A DNA stretch of 34,268 nucleotides from Cryomorphaceae bacterium (GCA_003331875.1 QOQA01000018.1:1-34268), one strand, 5' to 3'; positions 1-9,808 are shown, numbered from the stretch's first letter. The notes: generated from the letters alone by a model not told the origin. Numbers and translations: made by a program.

Positions 1-630
1 GTTGTACCAAAACTCCCCAAAATTGATTTTGCTATTATTGGAGAACCAACAAAAATGGAAATTGCTATTGCTGAGAAGGGGTTAATTGTTTTTGACTTGA
101 TTATTGAGGGCAAATCCAGTCACGCAGCTCATCCTAATAAAAATAATCCAATTCAAAAAATCAATAAAATAATTGATCAAATCAATGCATTAAATTTTAA
201 TAAAGTTTCCCAAACTCTTGGTAAAGTTAAAGTAACAATTACCCAAATAAATGCCGGTAAACAACATAATGTAGTTCCTTCTAATGTTAAAATGGTTGTT
301 GATGTAAGGGTTAATGATTTGTACTCAAATCAACAGATATTAAAGATATTTAATGAAAATATAGACTGTAAAATATTGCCAAGAAATCTTGACCTGAATA
401 GTAAATCAATTAACAGTAGTCATCAAATTAATTATATTGCTAAAAAATTAAAAATTAACACTTACGGATCTCCGACACTCTCTGACCAATCAAAAATCAG
501 TTGTGACTCTGTTAAGTTAGGGCCGGGTGATTCAACTAGGTCACATACTGCTAATGAATTTATTTTTTTAGAAGAAATAAAAAACGCCATACCTAGATAT
601 ATAAGAATTTTAGAGATGCTAAAAATCTAA
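1..630 (+). CDS. argE: M20 metallopeptidase, acetylornithine (or succinylated intermediate) deacylase, 3' part
   Basis: The reading frame is open from base 1, upstream of the ATG at 55 that the ORF track uses, so this is the C-terminal 209 codons of a gene that begins outside the window. Visible are IGEPTKM with AIAEKG just after it, the dimerisation-domain segment SSHAAHP, NVVPS, and near the end GPGDSTRSHTANEF, whose His is the usual C-terminal metal ligand of M20 enzymes. This pattern fits the Bacteroidota ArgE group, which removes the N-acyl group from ornithine or citrulline intermediates in arginine synthesis. The N-terminal metal-binding residues are off the window, and DapE or another M20 deacylase cannot be fully excluded. 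The stop overlaps the convergent lpdA stop by 4 bp. Confidence 0.75.
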   Translation, partial: VVPKLPKIDFAIIGEPTKMEIAIAEKGLIVFDLIIEGKSSHAAHPNKNNPIQKINKIIDQINALNFNKVSQTLGKVKVTITQINAGKQHNVVPSNVKMVVDVRVNDLYSNQQILKIFNENIDCKILPRNLDLNSKSINSSHQINYIAKKLKINTYGSPTLSDQSKISCDSVKLGPGDSTRSHTANEFIFLEEIKNAIPRYIRILEMLKI

Positions 631-2027
631 ATATGAATAGCCCTGTTTTCCAAAGCAGCGAGGGCAGCTTCTTTTAATGCTTCAGAGTAAGTAGGGTGTG
701 GATGACTCATCATAGCGATATCCTCGCAGGAGGCTTTGAACTCCATTGCTGTTACAGCTTCAGTAATTAGATCAGCTGCTCTAGCTCCGATAATATGAAC
801 TCCAAGTATTTGATCAGTTTTTTTATCAGCTAAAATCTTTACAAAACCGCTTAAATCATTACTAGCTCTTGATCTACCAAGAGCTCTCATAGGAAAATTT
901 CCTTTTTTGTAATTAATTTTTTCTTCAATAAGTTGTTGCTCAGTCCTTCCAACACTTGAGACTTCAGGCCAGGTATAAATGACATTTGGAATTAAATTAT
1001 AATCAATATGTGGTTTTTGATTTTTTAAAATTTCTGCAACTGCAATTCCTTCCTCTTCTGCTTTGTGTGCCAACATGGGTCCACTAACAACATCTCCAAT
1101 AGCAAAAATATTCTCATTTGATGTTTTAAATTGTCTATCAATAGTAATTCTTCCTAAATCATCAGTAATAACACCAACGGATTTCAAACCTAAATTTTCG
1201 GTGTAGGGTTTTCTCCCAACAGAGACGAGGCAATAATCTGAAACAAACTCTAAAGTTTCTCCGGATTTATTTTCAGCCTTAACAATTACATTGGTTTCGT
1301 TTGCTTTTACATCGAAAACTTTTGAGGATAAATGAAATTTTATTTTTTCTTTTTTAAATATTTTAAGTAATTCTTTAGAAACATCATTATCCATGAAAGG
1401 CGTAATCTTTTCTGAATATTCAATAACATTAACTTCTGATCCAAGCCTATTGTAAACTTGACCCAACTCGAGACCTATTACACCTGCCCCTATGATGGTT
1501 AGCGATTTGGGAATTTCAGTCAGAGATAGAGCCTCGGTAGATGTAATTATTCGATCTTTGTCAATATTTATAAATGGTAAAGTGGCAGGCTTTGAGCCGG
1601 TAGCAATAACACATTTGTCAAATTTTATTTTTTCATTAATATCATTATCAATTTGAATTATATTATTATCAATAAAACTTGCAAAACCATTATAAACATC
1701 GATATTGTTTTTATTCATTAAAAAATCAATTCCCTTAACGGTTTGAGATACCACATTGTTTTTCCTTTCAATCATTTTTTTGAAATCCAAAGAAACTGAT
1801 CCTTGTACTTCGATTCCATGACTAGAAATATTATGCTTCACATCGTGATAATGGTGAGAAGAATCCAATAACGCCTTTGATGGAATACAACCAACATTTA
1901 AGCATGTCCCGCCGAGGGATGAGTATTTTTCAATAACAGCGGTTTTAATTCCCAACTGAGATGCACGAATTGCACAAACATAACCACCAGGACCTGAACC
2001 TATAACAACTAAATCGTAACTTTTCAC
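627..2027 (-). CDS. lpdA: Dihydrolipoyl dehydrogenase (E3)
   Basis: FAD-dependent enzyme that reoxidises dihydrolipoamide with NAD+ in the pyruvate and 2-oxoglutarate dehydrogenase complexes and in glycine cleavage; cytoplasmic. The 466 aa are the usual family length. The FAD-binding GSGPGG lies at residues 10-15, and the redox-active disulfide CLNVGC has Cys42 and Cys47. A second nucleotide-binding GAGVIG occurs mid-protein, and the C-terminal HPHPTYSEAL supplies the catalytic His444-Glu449 pair. The start is a GTG (MKSYDLVVIG); no better in-frame ATG exists. It is monocistronic as far as seen, converges on the argE-like gene with a 4-bp overlap, and is divergent from nhaC across 97 bp. Confidence 0.95.
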   Translation of the reverse strand: MKSYDLVVIGSGPGGYVCAIRASQLGIKTAVIEKYSSLGGTCLNVGCIPSKALLDSSHHYHDVKHNISSHGIEVQGSVSLDFKKMIERKNNVVSQTVKGIDFLMNKNNIDVYNGFASFIDNNIIQIDNDINEKIKFDKCVIATGSKPATLPFINIDKDRIITSTEALSLTEIPKSLTIIGAGVIGLELGQVYNRLGSEVNVIEYSEKITPFMDNDVSKELLKIFKKEKIKFHLSSKVFDVKANETNVIVKAENKSGETLEFVSDYCLVSVGRKPYTENLGLKSVGVITDDLGRITIDRQFKTSNENIFAIGDVVSGPMLAHKAEEEGIAVAEILKNQKPHIDYNLIPNVIYTWPEVSSVGRTEQQLIEEKINYKKGNFPMRALGRSRASNDLSGFVKILADKKTDQILGVHIIGARAADLITEAVTAMEFKASCEDIAMMSHPHPTYSEALKEAALAALENRAIHI

Positions 2028-2124
2028 AACTATAAAAATACTAAATGTTATCTAGATATTTATCCGTTTATATCTTTAAATTACGTTAATTAATGTCGCA
2101 TTTTATGAATATATTAGCTTAAGA

Positions 2125-3573
2125 ATGGAAAAGGGGAAGCATATACCAAACATTACACCTAAAATAAGTTTGATCGATTCTGTAATTCCAATATTTTTTC
2201 TAATTACACTTCTCTTTTTAAATGTCGGTATATATGGCGATTCAGCACTTGAGGGTTCAAATCAGTTCATATTGCTAATAGGTGCATTTTTAGCAATTTT
2301 AATAGGTGTTAAGAATAAAATAAGCATTAATTCTATTTTTGACTCAATCTCTAAAAATATCAAATCTATCAGCATACCCATATTGATTTTACTTTTAGTT
2401 GGCTCACTAGCTGGATCATGGTTACTCAGTGGGATTATTCCTTCCATGATTTATTACGGGTTTAAAATAATTAATGCCTCATTTTTTCTACCATCTTGTA
2501 TAATAATATGTGCACTAACCTCTTTTGCAACAGGGAGTAGCTGGTCAACCAGTGCAACGGTAGGAATTGCATTAATAGGAATTGGAAAAGTCTTAGGTTT
2601 TGAAACTGGAATGGTTGCTGGGGCTGTTATTTCAGGAGCATATTTTGGAGACAAAATGTCTCCTCTCAGTGACACAACAAATCTTGCTGCTGCTGTTACT
2701 GAATCGAAACTGTTTGAACATATTAAGTATATGATGATAACCACATTTCCAACAATAGTTATCACATTTATATTTTTTTTATTATTTAACTTCTTTAATC
2801 TACCAAATGAAGGTGTTACAAATCAAAATTACGTTCAACTTATTCCAGACTTCTTTAATACCAGTCCTATTCTGTTTTTGGTCCCTTTATTTGTTATTAT
2901 CTTAATTATTAAAAAAGTAAACCCTGTTATAGCTCTTTTTTTTGGAACTATATCTGCAGCTATTTTTTCCTTACTTTTTCAAAAGGATGTAATAAATGCG
3001 ATTATTCAAAATAGTCCAGAGAAAAATCTTAATGAATATATAGTTATAATGAACTCAATTATTGGTGAAACTAACATTGAAACTAATATTAGTTTTTTAG
3101 ACGAACTTTTATCATCTAGTGGTATGGCGGGTATGCTCGATACTGTCTGGTTAGTGATTTGTGCTATGGTTTTTGGAGGCGTTATGGATGGAATTGGTGC
3201 TCTAAAAAAGATAAGCTTATCATTACTCAGTTTTGCAAAATCAACACTTAGTTTATATGCAAACACTGTATTCAGCTGCCTTACTGTAAACATAACTGCA
3301 TCTGACCAATACTTATCAATTGTGATCCCTGGAAAAATGTATTCAGAAGCCTATAAAGAGAGAGGTTTAGCCTCAGTTAACTTGAGTAGAACTATTGAAG
3401 ATTCAGGAACTGTTACTTCAGTTTTGATTCCCTGGAATACATGTGGAGCATATCAATCTCAAGTTTTAAATGTTGGTGTGTGGGATTATTTCATTTATGC
3501 AATTTTTAATTGGCTAAGTCCAATAACAACTTTAATTATAGCATATCTTAAATTTAAAATAAAAAAGACTTAA
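2125..3573 (+). CDS. nhaC: Na+/H+ antiporter, NhaC family
   Basis: Inner-membrane antiporter expected to extrude Na+ in exchange for H+, sensible in a marine cell. The 482 aa contain around 11-12 hydrophobic segments. The family hallmark is clear: AVISGAYFGDKMSPLSDTTN, preceded by a Ser/Thr-rich stretch (TGSSWSTSATVG) and followed late in the protein by SRTIEDSGTVTS and PWNTCGA. The gene opens a plus-strand run. Its TAA shares one base with the ATG of ftsK (TAATG), so translation of the two is probably coupled. Substrate preference, including possible amino-acid or malate/lactate exchange as in some NhaC relatives, is not readable from sequence. Confidence 0.9.
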   Translation: MEKGKHIPNITPKISLIDSVIPIFFLITLLFLNVGIYGDSALEGSNQFILLIGAFLAILIGVKNKISINSIFDSISKNIKSISIPILILLLVGSLAGSWLLSGIIPSMIYYGFKIINASFFLPSCIIICALTSFATGSSWSTSATVGIALIGIGKVLGFETGMVAGAVISGAYFGDKMSPLSDTTNLAAAVTESKLFEHIKYMMITTFPTIVITFIFFLLFNFFNLPNEGVTNQNYVQLIPDFFNTSPILFLVPLFVIILIIKKVNPVIALFFGTISAAIFSLLFQKDVINAIIQNSPEKNLNEYIVIMNSIIGETNIETNISFLDELLSSSGMAGMLDTVWLVICAMVFGGVMDGIGALKKISLSLLSFAKSTLSLYANTVFSCLTVNITASDQYLSIVIPGKMYSEAYKERGLASVNLSRTIEDSGTVTSVLIPWNTCGAYQSQVLNVGVWDYFIYAIFNWLSPITTLIIAYLKFKIKKT

Positions 3574-5819
3574 TGTCAGAATCTAACAGTAATTACAAGA
3601 ATATTTTTGGGATTTTTCTAATTTTTTTCTCAATACTAACTTTAATTTCAATGTTATCATATCTGTTTACCTGGCAGATTGATCAGTCTGAGCTAGATTT
3701 TATCACAAAATCCAATTCAAATATTCAGAATTATGGTAAAAAAATTGGATTAATTATATCAAATTTCTTAATATTTAAGGGATTTGGACTTGGGTCTTTC
3801 GTATTTCCTGTACTCTTTAGTATATATGGACTTTCAATGTTGCTTAATATTATTTCAAAAAAATTAGTTGATATTTCAATAAATGCAATAGTAATTTGCA
3901 TTTGGATTTCATTGATTTTAAGTTATTTAGTTGAAAATAAAATATTTGGTGGTGTTTTTGGATATGAAATCCATATTTTCCTAATTGAATATGTTGGAGA
4001 AATAGGTCTAGTTCTATTACTAGTATTTATTTTGCTGTGTTTTCTTATTTTGAATTTTAATATCAATATTATTAATCTCAAGAAAATTTCTACTAAATCT
4101 GAATTTGAAATTCAACCTAAAATTGATGACAACGAAGAAAAAGGTCTTAGTGATAGCTTTAATAAAAATGTAAATATTGATGAGGAAATAAAACCAACAA
4201 TTTCAAATTTTTCAAAACTTGAAGATGATGAATATAATAATTCTCCTGAGCAGGAAAAAAAGCTTGAGATTGAAATTGAGGATACACAGGAAGAGGAGAT
4301 CGCTGATTTAAACAATTTACCTGATTATGATCAGAAATTGGATCTAGGATCATTTGTAAAACCAAAGATTGATCTTCTAGTTGAACACGACAGTACAGGT
4401 GCAATTAAGATTGATGAAAATGAATTATCAAAAAATAAAAATAAAATTGAGGAAACACTTTTAAATTATAAGATTGAAATAAAAAGTATTAAAGCTACAA
4501 TTGGACCAACAGTAACGCTATATGAAATAGTACCAGAAGCTGGTGTTAGAATATCCAAAATTAAAAACCTTGAAGATGATATAGCACTATCACTTTCTGC
4601 TTTGGGTATTAGAATAATTGCCCCAATGCCAGGAAAAGGAACAATTGGGATTGAAGTTCCAAATGAATCGCCAAAAATTGTATCAATTAAATCTTTATTA
4701 TCATCCAAAAAATTTCAAGATGCTGAAATGGAACTTCCACTTGCCTTGGGTAAAACAATTAGTAATGAGACTTTTGTTGTTGATTTAACAAAGATGCCAC
4801 ACTTACTTGTTGCAGGTGCAACTGGACAAGGAAAATCAGTTGGAATAAATTCAATCATAACATCAATAATTTATAAAAAACATCCAGCTGATGTTAAGTT
4901 TGTACTTGTGGACCCCAAAAAAGTTGAATTAACATTATTTAATAAAATTGAAAAACATTACTTAGCGAAACTTCCCGAGGTTAATGATTCAATTATTACT
5001 GATAGTAAGATTGCAGTTAAAACATTGAAATCACTATGCAAAGAGATGGATAACAGGTATAATATGTTAAAAAATGCAAAATGTCGAAATATAAAAGAAT
5101 ATAATCAAAAGTTTAAAATAAGGGTTTTAAACCCAAATGAAGGTCATAAATATATTCCATATTTAGTACTTATAATAGATGAATTTGCAGACTTGATAAT
5201 GACAACGGGTAAAGAAGTTGAAACTAATATTGCAAGGCTAGCTCAAATGGCTAGAGCTGTCGGAATACATCTAATATTAGCAACTCAAAGACCATCAGTA
5301 AATGTTATAACTGGACTTATAAAAGCAAATATTCCAGCGAGAATCGCATTCAGGGTAACTAGTAAAATTGATTCGCGTACTATTTTAGACTCATCTGGGG
5401 CTGATCAATTAATTGGGAGAGGTGATATGTTATTTTCTCAGGGTAGTGATTTAACAAGATTACAATGCGGATTTGTTGATACACCTGAAATTGAAAAAAT
5501 TGTTTCGTTCGTTGGAAATCAAGTTGGGTATTCAACTCCGTATGTTTTACCTGAAATCGTTGATCAAGAAACAAATGTAAGTGCTGAAAATGATATTTCA
5601 GAAAGAGATCCCCTGTTTCGAGATGCAGCAGAAATAATTGTTAATGCACAACAAGGTTCTGCATCACTATTACAAAGAAAAATGAAATTAGGATACAACA
5701 GGGCAGGACGAATTATTGATCAATTAGAAGCGGCTGGGGTAGTTGGACCTTTTGAGGGAAGTAAAGCTAGATCAGTAAATGTAAAAGATCTTCTTGATTT
5801 AGATGAATTTTTAAGATAA
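3573..5819 (+). CDS. ftsK: DNA translocase FtsK
   Basis: Septum-anchored ATPase that pumps the chromosome ends apart and activates dimer resolution at dif. The first ~160 residues hold about four membrane segments; residues ~160-270 are an acidic, low-complexity linker, short compared with E. coli FtsK but normal for this phylum. The motor follows, with Walker A GATGQGKS near residue 415 and Walker B LVLIIDEFADL near 533, then ATQRPSVNVITGLIK. The C-terminal ~65 residues, ending in GSKARSVNV, are the winged-helix gamma domain that reads the polar KOPS sequences. The 748-aa protein looks complete. It is coupled to nhaC upstream and separated by one base from the lolA-like gene. Confidence 0.95.
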   Translation: MSESNSNYKNIFGIFLIFFSILTLISMLSYLFTWQIDQSELDFITKSNSNIQNYGKKIGLIISNFLIFKGFGLGSFVFPVLFSIYGLSMLLNIISKKLVDISINAIVICIWISLILSYLVENKIFGGVFGYEIHIFLIEYVGEIGLVLLLVFILLCFLILNFNINIINLKKISTKSEFEIQPKIDDNEEKGLSDSFNKNVNIDEEIKPTISNFSKLEDDEYNNSPEQEKKLEIEIEDTQEEEIADLNNLPDYDQKLDLGSFVKPKIDLLVEHDSTGAIKIDENELSKNKNKIEETLLNYKIEIKSIKATIGPTVTLYEIVPEAGVRISKIKNLEDDIALSLSALGIRIIAPMPGKGTIGIEVPNESPKIVSIKSLLSSKKFQDAEMELPLALGKTISNETFVVDLTKMPHLLVAGATGQGKSVGINSIITSIIYKKHPADVKFVLVDPKKVELTLFNKIEKHYLAKLPEVNDSIITDSKIAVKTLKSLCKEMDNRYNMLKNAKCRNIKEYNQKFKIRVLNPNEGHKYIPYLVLIIDEFADLIMTTGKEVETNIARLAQMARAVGIHLILATQRPSVNVITGLIKANIPARIAFRVTSKIDSRTILDSSGADQLIGRGDMLFSQGSDLTRLQCGFVDTPEIEKIVSFVGNQVGYSTPYVLPEIVDQETNVSAENDISERDPLFRDAAEIIVNAQQGSASLLQRKMKLGYNRAGRIIDQLEAAGVVGPFEGSKARSVNVKDLLDLDEFLR

Positions 5820-5820
5820 A

Positions 5821-6417
5821 ATGAATAAATATTATACTTTATTTTTTTCTCTATTTTTTTTGTCTATCTCTTCACAAAATGACCTCGAAAAGATTAAAAA
5901 CAAGTATCAATCAATTAATTCATATAATCTTAATTATAACTTAGTAGTATCAACATTAAAAGAAAATAATACTGTGGTTTTAATTGAAGAATCCGGTATA
6001 ATGTATGGAAATAATTCTTCATTTATGATTAAACATAAAAATATGGATATAATAAGTGATGGAAAGAAAATTTACAATGTTATCCATAATATTAGAGAAA
6101 TTAATATAACAGAGTATTCAAACAATAACTTATGGAATCCTATTAATATTTTTAAAAATTTACTCAACAGATTAAACTCAAGTATAATTTCCTACAATAA
6201 AGATTATATTCTTGTCGAGTTTTTAATTTCTGATTTGAATAAAGTATATAAATTTTTTTTAGACAGAAATTATGATGTTTTTAAATTGGAATTAACTACA
6301 AGCGGATCTAAATCAAAAACAACTATATTTTTACAAGATCTTATTTTCAGTAATAAGATTTACAATATTGTATTTGATCATTCCAATTACGAAAATTATT
6401 ATTTAAACAAACTATGA
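5821..6417 (+). CDS. lolA: LolA-like outer-membrane lipoprotein carrier
   Basis: Predicted periplasmic chaperone carrying lipoproteins from the inner to the outer membrane. The 198 aa begin with a short signal peptide (MNKYYTLFFSLFFLSISSQ) without a lipobox cysteine, followed by a beta-rich body with features seen in LolA proteins (a DLEKIKNKYQSI helix, then alternating strands such as SGIMYGNNSSFMIKHKN). Similarity to E. coli LolA is low by eye, so the call leans on fold pattern plus position: ftsK-lolA-lptG is a recurring order in Flavobacteriia. The last bases overlap the lptG-like start (ATGA), again suggesting coupled translation. Confidence 0.75.
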   Translation: MNKYYTLFFSLFFLSISSQNDLEKIKNKYQSINSYNLNYNLVVSTLKENNTVVLIEESGIMYGNNSSFMIKHKNMDIISDGKKIYNVIHNIREINITEYSNNNLWNPINIFKNLLNRLNSSIISYNKDYILVEFLISDLNKVYKFFLDRNYDVFKLELTTSGSKSKTTIFLQDLIFSNKIYNIVFDHSNYENYYLNKL

Positions 6418-7853
6418 AAGTTCTTGACAGGTATATTCTAATATCCTATTTAACAAAATTTATCAGTTTTTTTATAATAATAATGATTGTTTTTATTTTT
6501 CAAACAATATGGATGTTTATAGATGATTTGGCGGGTAAAGAATTGGATGCAGAAATCCTATTTAAATTCATTATTTATTATTGCCCTAAGCTTATCCCAC
6601 TGGTTTTACCATTGACTGTTCTTTTAGCCTCAATTATGACATATGGTGACCTTGCTGAGAATTATGAGTTTGCTGCAATCAAATCCTCTGGAATCTCATT
6701 ATTGAGATCTATGAAAAGCTTACTAATTTTTAACACTTTGCTGTGTTTTTGTGTCTTTTTTATTTCAAACAACCTTATACCCTACTCTGAATTTAAATCT
6801 TATAATTTGAGAAAAAACCTAGCAAAAGTAAAACCTACTCTAGCAATTAGCGAAGGTATATTCAATACCATGGGTAATATGAATATAAAAGTTGAAGATA
6901 AATATGGTGTTGATAATAATAATTTAAGTAATGTTATAATTCACAAAACAAATAAATACAATGATAACCTAACAGTTATAAAGTCAGAGACTGGTCAGCT
7001 TGTATTTGATGAATCATTAAATGTTTTAAATATTGTTTTAAATGATGGTTATAGATACGAAGAAATTTTAACTGAAGGAACGAACAATAAAGAATTTAAG
7101 CCACACACTACTATCAAGTTTAAAAAACATACTATCGTTTTTGATTTAAAGACATTTTATGAAGTTGATTTTAGTCAAGAAAAGTATAATAATACATTTC
7201 GAATGCAAAATATAAAACAACTTAAATTTAGTGTTGATTCACTTGAAATTAAACTGGCACAACAGTACAATAATTTTAGTGAAAGTTTTTATAAAAGAAC
7301 TGGATTATATAGCTTCCAAACTAGCTATAAAGGATCAGGAAGTATTGATAAAATTAATATTGACAATCACAAAACTATATTGGATGATTTTGAGGAAAGA
7401 TATAGAAAATCCATTCTCAAATCAATTCAAAGGAATATTGAAAATCAAAGAGTTACATTGTCAACTCAAAAAACAAATTTTTTTGTAAGGAATAAATTAA
7501 TCAATCTTCACAAATTAAGTTATTATGAAAAGTTTGCAATTTCTTTATCTCCTTTGATACTTTTTATTCTAGGTTCTTCATTAGGAGCTATAATAAGAAA
7601 AGGCGGATTTGGATACCCGGTAGTTTTTGCGTTGATGATATTTTTAATATATCATTTCATTGGAACTTTTTCTAAAAATGCTGCAGAGGATGGCACAATA
7701 AGTGCAACATTTGGTAGTATAATTTCAACATTAATAATTCTTCCTTTGTCAATTTATTTATTTAAGAGAGCAAGTATGGATAAGGAAATCTTTAATATTG
7801 AATATTTCAGTTCAAAATTTCTCAATTTTTTTAAAATTAAAAATGAAAATTAA
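6414..7853 (+). CDS. lptG: LptF/LptG-family permease (YjgP/YjgQ)
   Basis: Membrane subunit of the Lpt machine that extracts LPS from the inner membrane for delivery to the outer membrane. The start MKVLDRYILISYLTKF is typical of the family. About three membrane segments lie in the first ~120 residues and three in the last ~110 (from LSPLILFILGSSLGAIIRKGG), flanking a large hydrophilic periplasmic domain. The 479 aa are longer than the proteobacterial proteins (~360), as usual in Bacteroidota because of a bigger periplasmic part. LptF and LptG cannot be told apart here. Its 3' end overlaps the ribB start by 11 bp. Confidence 0.85.
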   Translation: MKVLDRYILISYLTKFISFFIIIMIVFIFQTIWMFIDDLAGKELDAEILFKFIIYYCPKLIPLVLPLTVLLASIMTYGDLAENYEFAAIKSSGISLLRSMKSLLIFNTLLCFCVFFISNNLIPYSEFKSYNLRKNLAKVKPTLAISEGIFNTMGNMNIKVEDKYGVDNNNLSNVIIHKTNKYNDNLTVIKSETGQLVFDESLNVLNIVLNDGYRYEEILTEGTNNKEFKPHTTIKFKKHTIVFDLKTFYEVDFSQEKYNNTFRMQNIKQLKFSVDSLEIKLAQQYNNFSESFYKRTGLYSFQTSYKGSGSIDKINIDNHKTILDDFEERYRKSILKSIQRNIENQRVTLSTQKTNFFVRNKLINLHKLSYYEKFAISLSPLILFILGSSLGAIIRKGGFGYPVVFALMIFLIYHFIGTFSKNAAEDGTISATFGSIISTLIILPLSIYLFKRASMDKEIFNIEYFSSKFLNFFKIKNEN

Positions 7854-8970
7854 ATTAAATAAAATTTCTGAGGCATTAATGGATTTCAAAAATGGAAAAG
7901 TATTAATTGTTGTTGATGATGAAAACAGAGAAAATGAAGGTGACTTTGTTTTTCCAGCTCAAATTATTAATAAAGAAGTTGTCAATTTTATGATAAAAAA
8001 TGGTAGAGGCTTAGTTTGCGTTCCGATGACATCAAAAAGATGTAAAAAATTATTATTACAACCTATGGTAACAAAAAACACCGAGGTTATGGATACGGCA
8101 TTTACTGTTTCAGTTGATTTGAAAGGAAATGGGGTTACATCTGGAATATCTGCAAGTGATAGATCTAAGACAATCAAAGCGTTAGTAGATTTAAAAACAA
8201 AGCCAGGTCAATTAACGAGACCAGGTCATGTTTTTCCACTAGTTGCAAAAGATGGGGGAGTATTAAGAAGATCAGGTCATACAGAGGCAGCAGTAGATTT
8301 GGCTAGGTTGGCTGGCTTTTTGCCAGCTGGTGTAATTTGTGAAATTATGAATGAAGACGGTTCAATGGCAAGATTACCAGAATTATTATTAGTTGCTAAA
8401 AAATTTAATTTAAAAATCATTTCTATTGAAGACTTGATAGCCTACAGAATGAAGCACGATACTTTGATTCAAAAAATAGATGAAACATCGTTAAAGATAA
8501 TGAATTCGAATTTTAAACTACATGTTTTTAGTCAAGTTAATTCTGATAAAATACATTTTGCGATTACACACGGTTCTTGGAAAAAAAATAATCCTGTTTT
8601 AACTAGAATGATTTCAACCAAATCAATCAACAAATCAGTAAGTAGTATTCATAATCAAAGTGACATTGAATTAAATAAATGTATATATTCAATAATTAAC
8701 GAAAAAAGTGGTTCTATTATTTTTGTAAATCAAAGCAATGAAAGTTCTATTGTTCTTGAAAATTTAAGTAAAATTGGTGATACTGAAATTAAAAAACCAC
8801 TATCGTCAACAAAAAAAAACAAGATGGATTCAAAAGATTTCGGTTTAGGAGCTCAAATTTTAGAAAGTCTTGACATAAGCAAAATAAAACTCTTATCAAA
8901 TAGCAATAAGGTTAAAAGAATTGGTTTGAGTGGATATGGACTTCAAATTGTTAAAAGAGTCAAATATTAA
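7843..8970 (+). CDS. ribB: 3,4-dihydroxy-2-butanone-4-phosphate synthase with degenerate RibA-like C-terminus
   Basis: I place the start at the ATG at 7843 (MKIKLNKISEALMDF), not the TTG at 7798 of the ORF track. The RibB half (about residues 1-205) is intact: DDENRENEGDF at 25-35, SGISASDRSKT, PGHVFPLVAKDGGVLRRSGH and EIMNEDGSMARLPEL. It converts ribulose 5-phosphate to the four-carbon precursor of riboflavin. The remaining ~170 residues keep a GTP-cyclohydrolase-II-like end (DFGLGAQILE, then GLSGYGLQIV), but the three zinc cysteines and the CDCxxQ-type motif are absent; only one Cys remains in this half. GCHII activity is therefore unlikely, so the organism needs a separate RibA. It resembles the RibBX arrangement described in Proteobacteria. 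Confidence 0.9.
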   Translation: MKIKLNKISEALMDFKNGKVLIVVDDENRENEGDFVFPAQIINKEVVNFMIKNGRGLVCVPMTSKRCKKLLLQPMVTKNTEVMDTAFTVSVDLKGNGVTSGISASDRSKTIKALVDLKTKPGQLTRPGHVFPLVAKDGGVLRRSGHTEAAVDLARLAGFLPAGVICEIMNEDGSMARLPELLLVAKKFNLKIISIEDLIAYRMKHDTLIQKIDETSLKIMNSNFKLHVFSQVNSDKIHFAITHGSWKKNNPVLTRMISTKSINKSVSSIHNQSDIELNKCIYSIINEKSGSIIFVNQSNESSIVLENLSKIGDTEIKKPLSSTKKNKMDSKDFGLGAQILESLDISKIKLLSNSNKVKRIGLSGYGLQIVKRVKY

Positions 8971-9731
8971 ACAAACCACAGTTTAACGGAAAGTAAAAAA
9001 ATAGAAATCAATAAGAATATTTTTATTATTCCTTCACCCCTAATTACACTATACCTACTTGACCACCACGCTCCAAAAAGAGTTCCAAAACCTAGAGCAA
9101 AGCCGTAACCAAAATTTACAAGGTCATTGAATAGAAAAGTCAAAAATGCACCAATAGAATATATCAGAATTACAACACTTTTTGTTGCATTTACTCTAAC
9201 AAGATTCATTTTGTTGTAGAGATTTAAAAAAAGCATAATTATGAATCCAATTCCTGCATTTACAAATCCCCCATATATTCCGATGAAAAAAAAGACAAAA
9301 CATGATACAACTAAATTTTTTCCACTTAATCTTTCATTCAAATCTCTTTTTAATATTTTTGGACTAAATAGTATTAATATTATTACAATTATCATTATTA
9401 CAGATAGTGTTCTGTTGAAAATCTTGTCGTTTATGTCGACTGCAATATATGCTCCAATTAGAGAACCAATTAAAGCGAATAAACCAATATAGACGTTAAA
9501 TGGATAAGTTGATACACCTTTACTTTTAAATCCCATATTTGCTGAAAAAGCAGTCATTATAAGTCCTATTCTGTTAGTTCCATTTGCAATATTTGATGGT
9601 AATCCTAAAAAAATTAAAATTGGTAATGTAATTAGTGAACCACCACCAGCCATAGTGTTGATTACACCTACTATGCAACCAACCAAAACTAAAATTGGAT
9701 AATGCCAAAAATTGTCAACAAATATATCCAT
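8967..9731 (-). CDS. TauE/SafE-family sulfite/sulfonate permease
   Basis: Integral membrane protein of 254 aa with roughly seven or eight hydrophobic segments. The N-terminal repeat signature VGVINTMAGGGSLITLP and the second-half GGFVNAGIGF define the TauE/SafE (DUF81) fold. Members export or import small anions such as sulfite, sulfoacetate or related organic acids; the substrate here cannot be named from sequence. It stands alone on the minus strand, sharing 4 bp (TTAA, a stop codon on each strand) with convergent ribB, and lies 77 bp from the divergent tRNA gene. A supply of sulfite from the sulfur genes at 27-29 kb is possible but only a guess. Confidence 0.85.
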   Translation of the reverse strand: MDIFVDNFWHYPILVLVGCIVGVINTMAGGGSLITLPILIFLGLPSNIANGTNRIGLIMTAFSANMGFKSKGVSTYPFNVYIGLFALIGSLIGAYIAVDINDKIFNRTLSVIMIIVIILILFSPKILKRDLNERLSGKNLVVSCFVFFFIGIYGGFVNAGIGFIIMLFLNLYNKMNLVRVNATKSVVILIYSIGAFLTFLFNDLVNFGYGFALGFGTLFGAWWSSRYSVIRGEGIIKIFLLISIFLLSVKLWFV

Positions 9732-9791
9732 GAGTAATTATGTGTTTCGTTAATAAAGTCTTTTTTCTTTAAATTTCAAAGATTTGTTAAT

Positions 9792-9799
9792 TATATTTG
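9792..9799 (+). promoter_or_regulatory. Bacteroidota-type -7 promoter box of tRNA-Ser
   Basis: TATATTTG matches the TAnnTTTG -7 consensus of Bacteroidota primary-sigma promoters perfectly and ends 9 bp before the mature tRNA 5' end, the right distance for a short leader. A clear TTTG -33 element at the ideal spacing is not visible, so the assignment rests on the -7 box and its position. Confidence 0.55.
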
Positions 9800-9808
9800 T
9801 CTCCCAAA

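Noticed and set aside
3573-5819. FtsK-like protein as a conjugation or plasmid translocase
   Set aside because: The membrane domain, linker, motor and C-terminal gamma domain together, and the lolA-lptG neighbours, indicate the chromosomal FtsK.
7798-7842. N-terminal extension of ribB from the TTG at 7798
   Set aside because: It lies wholly inside lptG, uses TTG, and family proteins begin near the ATG at 7843.
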